The notes under the pieces: model-generated | Told to the model about the DNA's origin: nothing | What the model saw: only the letters and a program-made list of their open reading frames with translations | The model's database searches: none | Shown here: positions 1 to 8,770 of the stretch, in pieces | Numbering within the stretch: position 1 is the stretch's first letter | Layout: the number at the start of each line of letters is the position of its first letter | Source: Dickeya lacustris | GTDB lineage: Bacteria; Pseudomonadota; Gammaproteobacteria; Enterobacterales; Enterobacteriaceae | Assembly (NCBI RefSeq): GCF_029635795.1 | Contig: NZ_CP114280.1 | Span: forward strand, 4,030,001-4,094,000 | Reading direction: 5' to 3' | Length of the DNA stretch: 64,000 bases | Translations under genes and position numbers: made by a program

Positions 1-509
1 CGCTGTCGAACGTGGCCGTGAATAATGTATTGGGCATTTCGCGGGATGTGTTCTGGTCGCTTCAGGCCGAAGACAGCGACGCGAATGAACTCAACAATCA
101 GGAGATCACCACGTTGATTAAGCGCAATGGTTTCCGCTTCTGGGGCAACCGCACCACGGACACCCATGATTACCTGTTTGAGGTGTACACCCGTACCGCA
201 CAAATCCTCGCTGACAGTATCGCAGAAGCGCAGTTTGAGGTTGTTGACGAGCCACTGACCCCGGCCAATGTCAAAGACGTGGTGAACGGCATCAACGGCA
301 AGCTGAGTGCCCTGGTTACGGCGGGCAGGCTTATCGGCGGGGAATGCTGGTTCGATATTCAGGACAACCCCACCACCGGCCTGCGACAGGGGCAAGTGCG
401 CGTGCGTTACAAGTACACACCGGTGCCGCCGCTGGAAGACCTGACGTTATACCAGACGTTCACCGATGATTATTTTGACTCCGCGTTCTCATCGCTGGGA
501 GGGGTGTAA
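1..509 (+). CDS. FI: Tail sheath protein FI, C-terminal part
   Basis: C-terminal ~168 residues of the contractile tail sheath, cut by the window start; the open frame runs back to base 3, so the GTG at 12 is not a true start. The sheath surrounds the tail tube and contracts on infection. The stretch with NGFRFWGNRT and a closing section of tyrosine- and aspartate-rich sequence match the conserved sheath C-terminus of P2 FI (about 396 residues in full). The stop TAA is directly followed by the ATG of the tube gene, as in P2. It is the first visible gene of the FI-FII-E-T-U tail operon. Confidence 0.93.
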   Translation, partial: LSNVAVNNVLGISRDVFWSLQAEDSDANELNNQEITTLIKRNGFRFWGNRTTDTHDYLFEVYTRTAQILADSIAEAQFEVVDEPLTPANVKDVVNGINGKLSALVTAGRLIGGECWFDIQDNPTTGLRQGQVRVRYKYTPVPPLEDLTLYQTFTDDYFDSAFSSLGGV

Positions 510-1025
510 ATGGCTGTACCGCATAAATTGCGCCTGTTCACCTGTTTTGTGAACGGCAACAACCAGATAGGCAAGGTTACAGCAGTGACCTTGCCAAAAT
601 TAACCCGCAAGACAGAGGATTTTCAGGGCGCGGGCATGATTGGCTCGGTGGCGGTCGATCTCGGTATGGACTCCGGTGCGCTGGAAGCCCAGATGGTGGT
701 GGGCGGCATGGAGAAAAAACTGTTGCAGGAATACGGCGGCGATATTGATGAAATTCGCCTGCGCTTTGCCGGGGAATACTACACCGACGGCGACAGCCAA
801 CTGGTTGAAGTCGAGATGCGCGGCCGTATTACCGAGATTGATGGCGGCGAATCTAAGCAAGGTGAAGACACGTCAGTCACCTATGCGCTGAAAAATACCT
901 ACTACAAGCTGTCGATTGACGATCAATCGGTGCTTGAAATTGACCTGCTGAATTTCATCTACAAGAAAAACGGCAAAAACATCTACCCGGATCGCATCTC
1001 GTCTGCGCTGGGGTTAAGTAACTGA
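510..1025 (+). CDS. FII: Major tail tube protein FII
   Basis: 171 residues, almost the same length as P2 FII (172). It polymerises into the inner tail tube through which DNA passes. The N-terminus (MAVPHKLRLFTCFVNG) and the central glycine- and methionine-rich section are typical of the family. It starts on the base after the FI stop, which points to translational coupling. I see no defect. Confidence 0.95.
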   Translation: MAVPHKLRLFTCFVNGNNQIGKVTAVTLPKLTRKTEDFQGAGMIGSVAVDLGMDSGALEAQMVVGGMEKKLLQEYGGDIDEIRLRFAGEYYTDGDSQLVEVEMRGRITEIDGGESKQGEDTSVTYALKNTYYKLSIDDQSVLEIDLLNFIYKKNGKNIYPDRISSALGLSN

Positions 1026-1071
1026 ACAACCTGAACAATGGCAGCGATACCCGCGCCCGGAGCCTGTAACC

Positions 1072-1389
1072 ATGAACACACCGAATGAACACACCATCAC
1101 CCTGGCAACCCCGATTGTGCGGGGCGATAGCACTATCAGCCAGGTGGCCATTACCGATGACATTAAACAGGCGGGCTCACTGCGTGGCCTGCGGCTGGTC
1201 AACGTCCTGAATATGGATGTGGATTCCATCACCACGCTGTTGACGCGCGTGACCTCGCCCAAGTTGAAGATGGCCGAAATCAATGCGATGGATACCCGCG
1301 ATTTTATGCGGCTGGCAGAGGCCATCACGCCTTTTTTAGTGCATGCGGAGCCTGGCGAACCGAACGCGGAGGTGACGGAGGAAGCATAA
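1072..1389 (+). CDS. E: Tail protein E (tape-measure chaperone, short form)
   Basis: 105 residues read in frame 0. In P2 the E and E+E' products act as tail assembly chaperones that bind the tape-measure protein. The length is close to P2 E (91), and the gene lies between tube and tape measure as expected. A heptanucleotide slippery site at 1332-1338 near the end of the gene lets some ribosomes shift to the -1 frame and make the longer form, described separately. The start ATG is clear; there is a 46-base gap after FII. Confidence 0.9.
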   Translation: MNTPNEHTITLATPIVRGDSTISQVAITDDIKQAGSLRGLRLVNVLNMDVDSITTLLTRVTSPKLKMAEINAMDTRDFMRLAEAITPFLVHAEPGEPNAEVTEEA

Positions 1390-1553
1390 CCGTCGTGCAG
1401 TTCGACCAGATAGACGATCTGGTCGCTGATATTGCCGTTGTTTTTAACTGGCCGCCCTCTGAACTGTTCAGTATGGATCTGGGCGAGGTGATAGCCTGGC
1501 GCGCGCGGGCGGCTATCCGAAGTGGAGCCAGTGAAGCTGATGAGAAGCCTTGA
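1072..1553 (+). CDS. E': Tail chaperone E+E' (programmed -1 frameshift product)
   Basis: If ribosomes slip back one base on TTTTTTA at 1332-1338, reading continues without stop to TGA at 1551-1553, giving about 160 residues. The extension contains DIAVVFNWPPSELF, which matches P2 E' (a DIAVVFHWPPSELY-like sequence, from memory). This frame has no good start of its own at the junction, so the fusion is the sensible product. It overlaps the start of the tape-measure gene, as in P2. This two-form chaperone is a conserved feature of long-tailed phages. Confidence 0.88.
1332..1338 (+). promoter_or_regulatory. Slippery heptamer for -1 frameshift (T TTT TTA)
   Basis: Zero-frame codons here are CCT TTT TTA GTG, so the heptamer fits the X XXY YYZ rule. 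After slippage the next codon is AGT at 1338, and the -1 frame stays open to 1553 and encodes recognisable E'. Both the site and the conserved product downstream are visible. Confidence 0.85.
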
Positions 1554-4500
1554 TATCCGCGTAGCCTTCAGTGCTATCGACCGGCTGACCCGCCCGGTCA
1601 ACGCCGCCCGCCAGAGTGCGGGCGGGTTATCTGAATCCCTCAAACGTACCCAGGCCGCGATTAAGGATCTGGATAATCAATCCAGAACCTTCAACCGCCT
1701 GCGTGACAGCGTACAAAAAACCTCACGGACAATTGATGAAACCAGCCGCAGCCTGAATGCCCTGAAACAGGCCCAGCAAAGCGGCACCGTGCTGACCGAT
1801 CGGCAACGGGAACATATGGCAGCGCTGGCCGCTAAACTGGAGCGGCTGAACATCACCCGCGATCAGGAAATGGTCAAGCTGCGTGCCGTCTCACAGGCAC
1901 TGCGCGGGCATGGTGTGTCACTGGTTGGCGGCAATGCCACCATTCAGAGTGCCATTCGCCGCACCGAGCAATATAACCAGACACTGGAACGAGAGCGGCA
2001 GCAACTGGCTGCCGTGACCCGCGCGCATGTGCGCTACGAACGCCTGACTGATGCCGCCGGAAAATCAAGGGCTGCGGGTACTGTTGCGGTTGGGGCGACC
2101 ATTGCGGGAGCCTATCTCGGTGCCCGGACAATGGCACCAGGTGTTGAGGCGGATAATAACGGCGCTCGCGTTGCGGCTCAAAACGGTGAGTCAGCGAGCC
2201 GGGGGCAGCAGTATTCAGGCATTATCCAGAAGATTGGCAGTTCGGGTGTGATTGCTGACCTGAATCAAATCGCGGAGGCACTGGGAGCCGTGCGCAGTAC
2301 GCTGGGGGCACTCGGTAATGTCGGCGATGCCGAGCTAACACGTATCACACGTAAAGCACTGGATATGCAGACGGCACTCGGTACTGATACTGCCGAGAGT
2401 ATTCAGATGGCAGCCATCATGATGAAAAACGGGCTGGCGAAGAACAGTGATGACGCATTCGATCTCATGGTTGCCGGTATGCAGCGTGTGTCTACTGAGA
2501 TGCGCGGCGAACTGCCTGAAATTCTACACGAGTATTCCACGCACTTTCGTAACCTCGGCTTTAGCGGCAGCGAAGCGATGTCGTTGCTGGTTGATATGGC
2601 AAAGCAGGGTAAATTTGCCCTCGACAAAACCGGCGATGCAATAAAAGAGTTTTCTATTCGCGGCTCGGACATGTCCAAAAAAAGCATGGAGGCGTACAAA
2701 AAAATCGGGCTGGATGCCGAAAAAATGTCATCAGCTATCGCCAGTGGTGGTCAGCAGGCACGGGAGGCCATGCAGAAAACAGCACGAGGGCTGCTATCGA
2801 TTCAGAAGCCAGCCGAACGTGCCAATGCGGCCATTGCGCTGTTTGGTACGCCGATTGAAGACTTATCTATCGATCAGATCCCGCAATTTCTGGCAGCGCT
2901 GGCCGGCGTATCAAACCAATTGGGGGATATAAACGGCTCTGCTGACCGTATGGGCGCGACATTGCGCGATAACCTGTCTGGTGATATTGCGCAATTGGGC
3001 GGTGCGCTGAACGGACTACGTTTTGGCGTGATAGACGGGCTATCCGTTCGTCTGCGTGGCCTGACACAGGATGCCACAGCCCTGGTGAATCGCGCACGCA
3101 ACTGGGTACAGGAAAACCCGAAACTGACACAGACGATTGTGCTGGTGACGGTTAGCGCACTTGCGCTAACGGGAGCAATCGGCACAGCGGCGTTAACTCT
3201 GGGCCTGCTGATGGTGCCACTGGCAAAGATCCAGCTCGGCTTTTCGCTGCTGCTGGGTGTGCGCGGCGTCGGCGGGGCGGCGTCGATGTTTGCCGGGTTA
3301 AGCAGTCTGCTCGGCGGGCCGATGGCACGCATGGGCGGCTGGCTACAGCTGTTCTCCGGCAGCGCGGGCCGACTGACAATGATACTGGCCCCGCTGCGCG
3401 CCATGTTGCTGGCCGTATTTACCTCGCCTTTATCAGCGCTTGGCTCGTTGGCCAAAGGCATCGGCGGCTTGCTGCTACGCATGACGGGTTTGCCTGCACT
3501 ATGGGGCCTTATCACCGGGGCTGTCTCGGTGTTAGGCGGCGTATTGTCTTTTTTACTGAGCCCAATCGGGCTGATTGGCGCGGCGTTTGTGGCTGCAGGC
3601 TTGCTTATCTGGCGATTTTGGGAGCCCATCAAGGCATTTTTCACCGGCATGTTCGCCGGGATAATGCAGGCGCTGACACCGCTGCGAAGTGCATTTTCCG
3701 GCCTGACGCCGATATTTGACCTTATCTGGCGCGGTATTGAGCAGGTATGGGATTGGTTTAAAAAACTGCTGTCACCAATAGAAACCAGCAAAGACTCACT
3801 GGAGAAATGTGCCAGCGCCGGGGAAACCTTCGGCAAGGTGCTGGGCATCGTGCTTCAGGGGTTAATGTTGCCACTCACCGGGCTGATGAAAGGCATTGGC
3901 TGGATACTTGAAAAGCTGGGACTTATACCAGCCGGACTGGATGCCGCCAGCGCTAAAGCTGAAAGCCTGAAAAAAGATCCTGTTATGTGGGAATGGGATC
4001 CGCAACAGAAAAAGATGGTGCAAAAAGGCTGGAACTGGTCGCCTAAAACCGACGGGAACAAAAACGAAAATACAAAACCAAATACAAAACCCCAAACCAC
4101 CGCCCCAACACAACCGTTAACCGGAGACAGCGGCACGCAGCGCCGTTTACAGAAGATTGCTGACAATACCGGCGGCGTGCTGGAAGAAACCAAAAAGCGC
4201 ATTGGCCCCGGCGATATCGTTTTCAAAAACCTGCCTAAAGCGCTGGCTGTGCGTGGCGAATGGCAGGAATCCAGACTTGCCGGTACACCGCCTACCCCAT
4301 CACAATCCGCCCAGACAATGCAGGCACTGAGCGACCGGCCCGCCGTGGTCGCGGCAACACAGCCCGTCAAACAGGCCGACGCGTCCCCGGTCAGTCGTCC
4401 GGCGGCCAGAACACCCGCAGCGGGTGGTTTCAATGGGGAAATCCATATACACCTGCACGGCGTTGAACGGCAGGACGCCCGCGAGTTGGGCCGTATTGTG

Positions 4501-4572
4501 GCCGATGCGGTCAGTGCCGAACTGGCCCGCCGCGACAGGCTTCAGCGTGGCAGCTTCAGAGACAGAGAGTAA
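1540..4572 (+). CDS. T: Tape-measure protein T
   Basis: About 1010 residues, longer than P2 T (815), so the tail should be longer than that of P2 if length scales in the usual way. The N-terminal third (about residues 10-180) is charged and helical, predicted coiled coil; the centre (about 530-740) has several Gly/Ala/Leu hydrophobic segments like those of other tape measures, thought to reach the host membrane; the C-terminal part has a Pro/Thr/Asn/Lys-rich linker. The ATG at 1540 is chosen because no good ribosome site precedes GTG 1522, while GGAG lies before 1540; GTG at 1522 or 1531 remains possible. The start lies inside E'. Confidence 0.93.
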   Translation: MRSLDIRVAFSAIDRLTRPVNAARQSAGGLSESLKRTQAAIKDLDNQSRTFNRLRDSVQKTSRTIDETSRSLNALKQAQQSGTVLTDRQREHMAALAAKLERLNITRDQEMVKLRAVSQALRGHGVSLVGGNATIQSAIRRTEQYNQTLERERQQLAAVTRAHVRYERLTDAAGKSRAAGTVAVGATIAGAYLGARTMAPGVEADNNGARVAAQNGESASRGQQYSGIIQKIGSSGVIADLNQIAEALGAVRSTLGALGNVGDAELTRITRKALDMQTALGTDTAESIQMAAIMMKNGLAKNSDDAFDLMVAGMQRVSTEMRGELPEILHEYSTHFRNLGFSGSEAMSLLVDMAKQGKFALDKTGDAIKEFSIRGSDMSKKSMEAYKKIGLDAEKMSSAIASGGQQAREAMQKTARGLLSIQKPAERANAAIALFGTPIEDLSIDQIPQFLAALAGVSNQLGDINGSADRMGATLRDNLSGDIAQLGGALNGLRFGVIDGLSVRLRGLTQDATALVNRARNWVQENPKLTQTIVLVTVSALALTGAIGTAALTLGLLMVPLAKIQLGFSLLLGVRGVGGAASMFAGLSSLLGGPMARMGGWLQLFSGSAGRLTMILAPLRAMLLAVFTSPLSALGSLAKGIGGLLLRMTGLPALWGLITGAVSVLGGVLSFLLSPIGLIGAAFVAAGLLIWRFWEPIKAFFTGMFAGIMQALTPLRSAFSGLTPIFDLIWRGIEQVWDWFKKLLSPIETSKDSLEKCASAGETFGKVLGIVLQGLMLPLTGLMKGIGWILEKLGLIPAGLDAASAKAESLKKDPVMWEWDPQQKKMVQKGWNWSPKTDGNKNENTKPNTKPQTTAPTQPLTGDSGTQRRLQKIADNTGGVLEETKKRIGPGDIVFKNLPKALAVRGEWQESRLAGTPPTPSQSAQTMQALSDRPAVVAATQPVKQADASPVSRPAARTPAAGGFNGEIHIHLHGVERQDARELGRIVADAVSAELARRDRLQRGSFRDRE

Positions 4573-4584
4573 GGAGAAAAACTG

Positions 4585-5094
4585 ATGATGATGGTATACG
4601 GGTTGTTTGTGTTTGAGCTGCGCACGTTGCCTTACCAGCAACTGCAACAGTCGCGCGCCTGGCGACATGTCAAGAATGAGCGGATTAATCGTTCGGCTAA
4701 ATGGCAGTATATCGGGGCCGGTGACGACCAGATAACGTTAAGCGGCGTGCTGTACCCCGAAATTACCGGCGGTGAAATATCGTTAACGGTATTAACCACA
4801 CAAGCCTATCTTGGCCGCCCCTGGCCGCTGATTGACGGTACCGGGCAGATTTACGGCATGTATGTATTAACCGGGATGCAAACCACACGGACAGAGCTGA
4901 ATCGCTATGGAAAAGCAAAGAAGATTGAGTTCTCACTGAGCTTTCAGCGCTGTGATGAAGACCTGCGTGAAAAACTGCAATCCGCCTCCTTTAGCGACTT
5001 GATGGACAATGCACGCAAGACGGCAGACAAAGCAGTCAATACCGTCAAAACGGCAGCCACTGATGCGATGAATACCGTGAAAGGCTGGGTCTGA
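4585..5094 (+). CDS. U: Tail protein U (tail completion)
   Basis: 169 residues (P2 U: 159). In P2, U is needed to make functional tails and is grouped with the tail-end/baseplate hub proteins. The N-terminus (VFELRTLPYQQLQQSRAWRH) is the family signature. An AAGGAG ribosome site precedes the run of three ATG codons. In P2, gene D follows U; here the next gene runs the other way and D is not found within the window. Confidence 0.93.
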   Translation: MMMVYGLFVFELRTLPYQQLQQSRAWRHVKNERINRSAKWQYIGAGDDQITLSGVLYPEITGGEISLTVLTTQAYLGRPWPLIDGTGQIYGMYVLTGMQTTRTELNRYGKAKKIEFSLSFQRCDEDLREKLQSASFSDLMDNARKTADKAVNTVKTAATDAMNTVKGWV

Positions 5095-5095
5095 C

Positions 5096-5115
5096 GGCCC
5101 CACTGTCGCGGGGCC
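5096..5115. terminator. Hairpin between convergent tail operons
   Basis: GGCCCC at 5096-5101 pairs with GGGGCC at 5110-5115 with an 8-base loop, just after the stop of U and before the end of the fibre-assembly gene. There is no T run, so it may act as a weak or bidirectional stop. Its place between two convergent operons supports this. Confidence 0.5.
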
Positions 5116-5122
5116 GGGTAGG

Positions 5123-5734
5123 TCAGGTGGAGGGGGTTTCCGGCCAGTCGATATCCGGTGCGGCGGCAGTGTCAATGCGACCTAATTGCACCAGATAGCG
5201 TTTCCACTCTTTCAGTAAGCGCGTTTCCGCCTCTGTTGCCATCGCCAGCTCTTCGGCATAGGTCAGCTCGCTGATGCGCTCACGGGCGGCCTGACGTCGG
5301 CCATCAAGGTCGCACTGTGCCGCCAGTACCGTTGCCGCATGCTGTGCCGCCGCATCCGTCACCCACGCATCGCCTTGCCAGCGGTCGAACTCACCGGATG
5401 GCGGCAACAGCGTCAGGTGCTCTGGCAAATCACCGAGCGTGCCAATTGCCTGCGGCTGGCGGGTGCGGGTGTCATACGCCGTTTGACCGCGAAAATCCGC
5501 CACCACCTCCCAGTGCAACCCATCGGCAGCGCGCCGCACTGCCTGCCCGGTCGCTACATCGGCCGGTGGCACATCGGCGTAGCTATGTGCAGGCACGCCG
5601 GTGCCGGTCATCAGGTACTCTTCACTGCTGCCGCTATACTCGCCGGTTTGTACATCGGCGTGATAAACCCTCAGCCAGCCGGATGTGTGCGCCAGTCCAT
5701 TTTCGCCTAATACAGCGATGTCATTGGTTTGCAT
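5123..5734 (-). CDS. Tail fibre assembly protein (Tfa/gpG type)
   Basis: 203 residues. It helps fold and trimerise the fibre encoded directly upstream. The C-terminal half, with the ELTYAEELAMATEAETRLLKEW-like helix and an aromatic-rich end, is typical of the caudoviral tail-fibre assembly family (PF02413). Its ATG overlaps the stop of the fibre gene by one base (TAATG), so the two are coupled. In P2 this position is gene G, though the sequence is not close to G. Confidence 0.85.
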   Translation of the reverse strand: MQTNDIAVLGENGLAHTSGWLRVYHADVQTGEYSGSSEEYLMTGTGVPAHSYADVPPADVATGQAVRRAADGLHWEVVADFRGQTAYDTRTRQPQAIGTLGDLPEHLTLLPPSGEFDRWQGDAWVTDAAAQHAATVLAAQCDLDGRRQAARERISELTYAEELAMATEAETRLLKEWKRYLVQLGRIDTAAAPDIDWPETPST

Positions 5735-6921
5735 TATGCAGCCCTCACGATGTAGTTAAAGGCGATGTTGCGTGGGCGGGTTTCAGCCGCCACGCGCGGA
5801 GCTCCATTAAATGCCCGATTTGATATCGCGCCAATCAAGTCTCCACCGCCGTTAAATGCCGCGCCGCCGTCAACAATCGGCAGATTCCCACCCCCAGCAC
5901 CTTGACCAGAGTACCGCATGTCGCCGTGCCCGTGGTCTTGCACCGCATCCGACTGCCCCGACAGCAGTGCGCGCCCGGCATCCACCCCGCGCCCATCATC
6001 CCAGCCGCGAATAAACTCGCCGCGCAAATCCGGCAAGGTGCCGGAGGGGTAAACCTGTGCCAGTTTAGGGTAGAGCGTTTTATCAAAGGCCTGACCGTTA
6101 CATTTCAGCCAGCCTGCGGGCGCGCTAGCCTGCGGCCACGGCAGCGGGATACCCGCGATGTCTGCAATATCCAGTTTTTTGGCAAGGTTTGCGGCTGTCA
6201 TCGCCAATACGCTGGCAGAGGTGTTATTGGCCGCCGCCGTCACAAAGGCGGTAGTCGCCAACTGGCTGTTATTGGTTCCCGCCGCCGCTGTTGGCGCGGT
6301 TGGCACACCCGTTAGCGCCGGGCTGGCCAGCGGCGCATATTGTTTGTGTGGATTGACAGCTGCACTATGCGCGGCCAGTGAGTTGTCGGTGTAGGTTTTG
6401 AGGTCAGCTCTGGCGTTATTCACCTGATTGTCAGCATAGGCCTTGGCATCAATAGTTTGCGCATTAGCATATGACCGCGTGGCCAAAACCACAGACGGGT
6501 CTATTTTTAGCGTTACCGCGTCGGTACTGCTGACAATCAAAATCATGCGTACCGTCTGCACCCGGCCGGAGCCTTCCTGTAATTTCGGCTTGTAGGTTTC
6601 TGGGCAGTTGGCGATGGCGATCAGATTGCCGCTGGCGTCATAGAGACCAATCTCTCGGATCCACCAGCCGCCCTCGTCTTCCGGGATCACCTGCTCGGCA
6701 ATAATCTGGTTGGTGTTGGCCGGGTCAACGCTCAGGGAGTTTAGCGGCGCGCGGCGGCACTCATTGACCAGTTTGGTTTGTGCCGGGTCGGGAGTCGGCA
6801 GGGTGCCGCCACCGTCTCCCAGTGCCATCTGGGTAATTTGCAGTTGCCGCCCCAGCGCGGTGGCATTTGCCAGCAACGCCGCGCCGGTAGCCGTCAGCAG
6901 GGCGAAATATTTTGTTGTCAT
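5734..6921 (-). CDS. H: Tail fibre protein H (collar-type)
   Basis: 395 residues, much shorter than P2 H (669). The fibre binds the host surface. The N-terminal ~150 residues match the P2-type fibre attachment domain (GWWIREIGLYD and following). The middle is a low-complexity Ala/Asn/Thr stretch with PLASPALTGVPTAPTA, a repeat type common in fibres. The C-terminal ~140 residues are a tail-collar domain (GTLPDLRGEFIRGWDDG; HGHG). The start overlaps the stop of I by four bases. The short shaft and collar end suggest a fibre swapped by recombination. Confidence 0.88.
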   Translation of the reverse strand: MTTKYFALLTATGAALLANATALGRQLQITQMALGDGGGTLPTPDPAQTKLVNECRRAPLNSLSVDPANTNQIIAEQVIPEDEGGWWIREIGLYDASGNLIAIANCPETYKPKLQEGSGRVQTVRMILIVSSTDAVTLKIDPSVVLATRSYANAQTIDAKAYADNQVNNARADLKTYTDNSLAAHSAAVNPHKQYAPLASPALTGVPTAPTAAAGTNNSQLATTAFVTAAANNTSASVLAMTAANLAKKLDIADIAGIPLPWPQASAPAGWLKCNGQAFDKTLYPKLAQVYPSGTLPDLRGEFIRGWDDGRGVDAGRALLSGQSDAVQDHGHGDMRYSGQGAGGGNLPIVDGGAAFNGGGDLIGAISNRAFNGAPRVAAETRPRNIAFNYIVRAA

Positions 6922-7526
6922 GCGTTCACGCTCACATTGTCAGACAGATGTACCGCCGCTGCGTGTATATCCGCACCGCCGGTGATAATTGTTTCGGGGA
7001 CATACGGGTAAACGGTCAGTGCATCGCCGCTGTACTGCCCTACGCTGACAGGCAGCACGCCCATGCTGTCGAGGTGGATAGCAAGCCCTAGAAGGTGACG
7101 ACTCACCGGTTTTGCATCGGCGATCAGCCGCTCAAGCTCGAGAAAAACCTCTTCGGTAATGCCGCTATCCTGTACGCCGATATCCAGCCGGAAAGTGCCG
7201 GGCGCGTCGCCAGTTTGCCACCACTCAGTGATTCGAATCAGGTAGCCAAACGGCTCGACGACACGGCGCAGCGCCGCGAGGGTGCCTTTCTGGCGGTGCA
7301 CAAGCCAGGCCGCCTTGATCACATAACGTTTGGTCTGTTCCGACCAGCGTTTGTCCCAGCGGTCAACCGACAGCGCCCAGGCGAGGTACGGCAGTAATTG
7401 CGCCGGGCAGCGCTCTGCGCTCCATAACGTATCGAGGTCAACCGCTATCTCACTCAGGCGTTGGGTGGAGCTGGCGACGTTGCGCATAAAGTCACTGGCG
7501 GATGGGGGCAACAGGCTGTTATTCAT
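6918..7526 (-). CDS. I: Tail protein I (baseplate)
   Basis: 202 residues from the ATG at 7526, which overlaps the end of J by eight bases; the frame is open further upstream but that part lies inside J. P2 I (176 residues) is a baseplate wedge component. LLPYLAWALSVDRWDKRW and HRQKGTLAALRRVVEPFG are conserved family sequences. It is part of the V-W-J-I-H block in P2 order. Confidence 0.92.
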   Translation of the reverse strand: MNNSLLPPSASDFMRNVASSTQRLSEIAVDLDTLWSAERCPAQLLPYLAWALSVDRWDKRWSEQTKRYVIKAAWLVHRQKGTLAALRRVVEPFGYLIRITEWWQTGDAPGTFRLDIGVQDSGITEEVFLELERLIADAKPVSRHLLGLAIHLDSMGVLPVSVGQYSGDALTVYPYVPETIITGGADIHAAAVHLSDNVSVNA

Positions 7527-8415
7527 CGCTGCCGCCCTCGGTAACAGTGAACCCGGTGCAGTAGGCTGCCTGCGTGTCGCTGATCGCGATGTCCTGCGAT
7601 GGTTCCAGCAGATCAACACGTTGTACCCCCTGCACATGCAGCGCCGCCATAATCGCCGAGCGAGCCACATCGCGCCCAATGCGCCCCTGCGTACCGAGCC
7701 ATGACGTTAACGCCTGCTGTGCAGCCTGCTGGATAGGCTCTGATTCCGGCCCAGGGTAGCGGTACAGCACGGCCTGAATGGTATAACGCACAATCCCGGC
7801 ACTCTGCACTGTCAGACGGTCGCCTACCGGGCGCTTATCATCGGCGGACAGCGCAGTATCAACCGCAGCCAGCAGGTCAGCCGAGGCGCTGCCGTCCCCC
7901 TCCGTTGATAGCACGGATACCACCACCACCGCTGGCGAGGGGCTGGAGGCTTTGGCATCGGCTACCTTGCCGCTGGCACTCCTGGCGAAATACTCATAGG
8001 CACCGGTTGGCCCGGCCACACTCAACCCCTCAAAGGCGGCCTGCGCCCGTAACCGCAATGCGCTGTCGCTCTCCATCACCGCATCAGCGGTGTCGGTGGC
8101 GTCTGTAATGGTCAGTCGTTGGGTATTCAGGTTGGCCGCCAGATTATCCAGATCGGATGACACTGCATGACTGAGCAGACACGCTTCCGCGCCTTCGTTA
8201 ATCCGCTGGCGTAGCATCATTTCCCGGTACGCGATCACCTGCGCTATTACCGTTAACGGCTCGGACTCCAGCGCCAGCGCAGCACTGACCGATGCACGCT
8301 GAGTGGCCGGGAACGCGGCAATCATCACCGCTTTCACATCCTGAAGGATGGCTTCGAAGTCCAGCACTTCGATTACCTGCGGCTGGGGTAGCTGCGATAA
8401 ATCAACCGTTGCCAT
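7519..8415 (-). CDS. J: Baseplate assembly protein J
   Basis: 298 residues (P2 J: 302). It forms the baseplate wedge with W and I. The start MATVDLSQLP at 8415 matches P2 J and overlaps the end of W by 14 bases; a few extra codons upstream are not needed. The N-terminal DFEAILQDVK region and the C-terminal GRIGRDVARSAIMAALHV-like section are typical of the baseplate J family (PF04865). Confidence 0.94.
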   Translation of the reverse strand: MATVDLSQLPQPQVIEVLDFEAILQDVKAVMIAAFPATQRASVSAALALESEPLTVIAQVIAYREMMLRQRINEGAEACLLSHAVSSDLDNLAANLNTQRLTITDATDTADAVMESDSALRLRAQAAFEGLSVAGPTGAYEYFARSASGKVADAKASSPSPAVVVVSVLSTEGDGSASADLLAAVDTALSADDKRPVGDRLTVQSAGIVRYTIQAVLYRYPGPESEPIQQAAQQALTSWLGTQGRIGRDVARSAIMAALHVQGVQRVDLLEPSQDIAISDTQAAYCTGFTVTEGGSDE

Positions 8416-8770
8416 TACTGTGACTCCCAAGCGTAATGGTGGAGTGAATCTCCTGCATCGTGGTGGTAATCAGCCCCGACAGTTCAGCATCCACCGCCCC
8501 GGATGCTGAATAACGAATGGTCACAGTCGTCAGCGTGATGCGGGGCTCCCAGCGCGCCAGCGCAATAACGGCCGCACTCATTAACTGAAGCCGGGTCACG
8601 TTATTTTGCGGCGCATCCAGCAGGTCGGGGATCAGGCTGCCATAGTCGCGACGCATCACGCGTGAGGCCAGTGGCGTGGTCAGAATGTCACGCACCGACT
8701 GCCAGAGATGATCGGCATCGCTCAGTGTGCCAGCGCCATGCGGATTCATGCCGGTATAGGTCGCGCTCAT
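8402..8770 (-). CDS. W: Baseplate wedge protein W (gp25-like)
   Basis: 122 residues (P2 W: 115). The sequence SVRDILTTPLASRVMRRDYG is the hallmark of the gp25/lysozyme-like baseplate family (PF04965). It lies between the spike gene V and J, and overlaps V by four bases. Confidence 0.94.
   Translation of the reverse strand: MSATYTGMNPHGAGTLSDADHLWQSVRDILTTPLASRVMRRDYGSLIPDLLDAPQNNVTRLQLMSAAVIALARWEPRITLTTVTIRYSASGAVDAELSGLITTTMQEIHSTITLGSHSNGNG

Noticed and set aside
2874..3848. Long minus-strand open frame (324 codons) inside T
   Set aside because: Runs opposite to the tape-measure gene in its GC-rich section; Ser/Pro/Ala-rich antisense composition and no family match.
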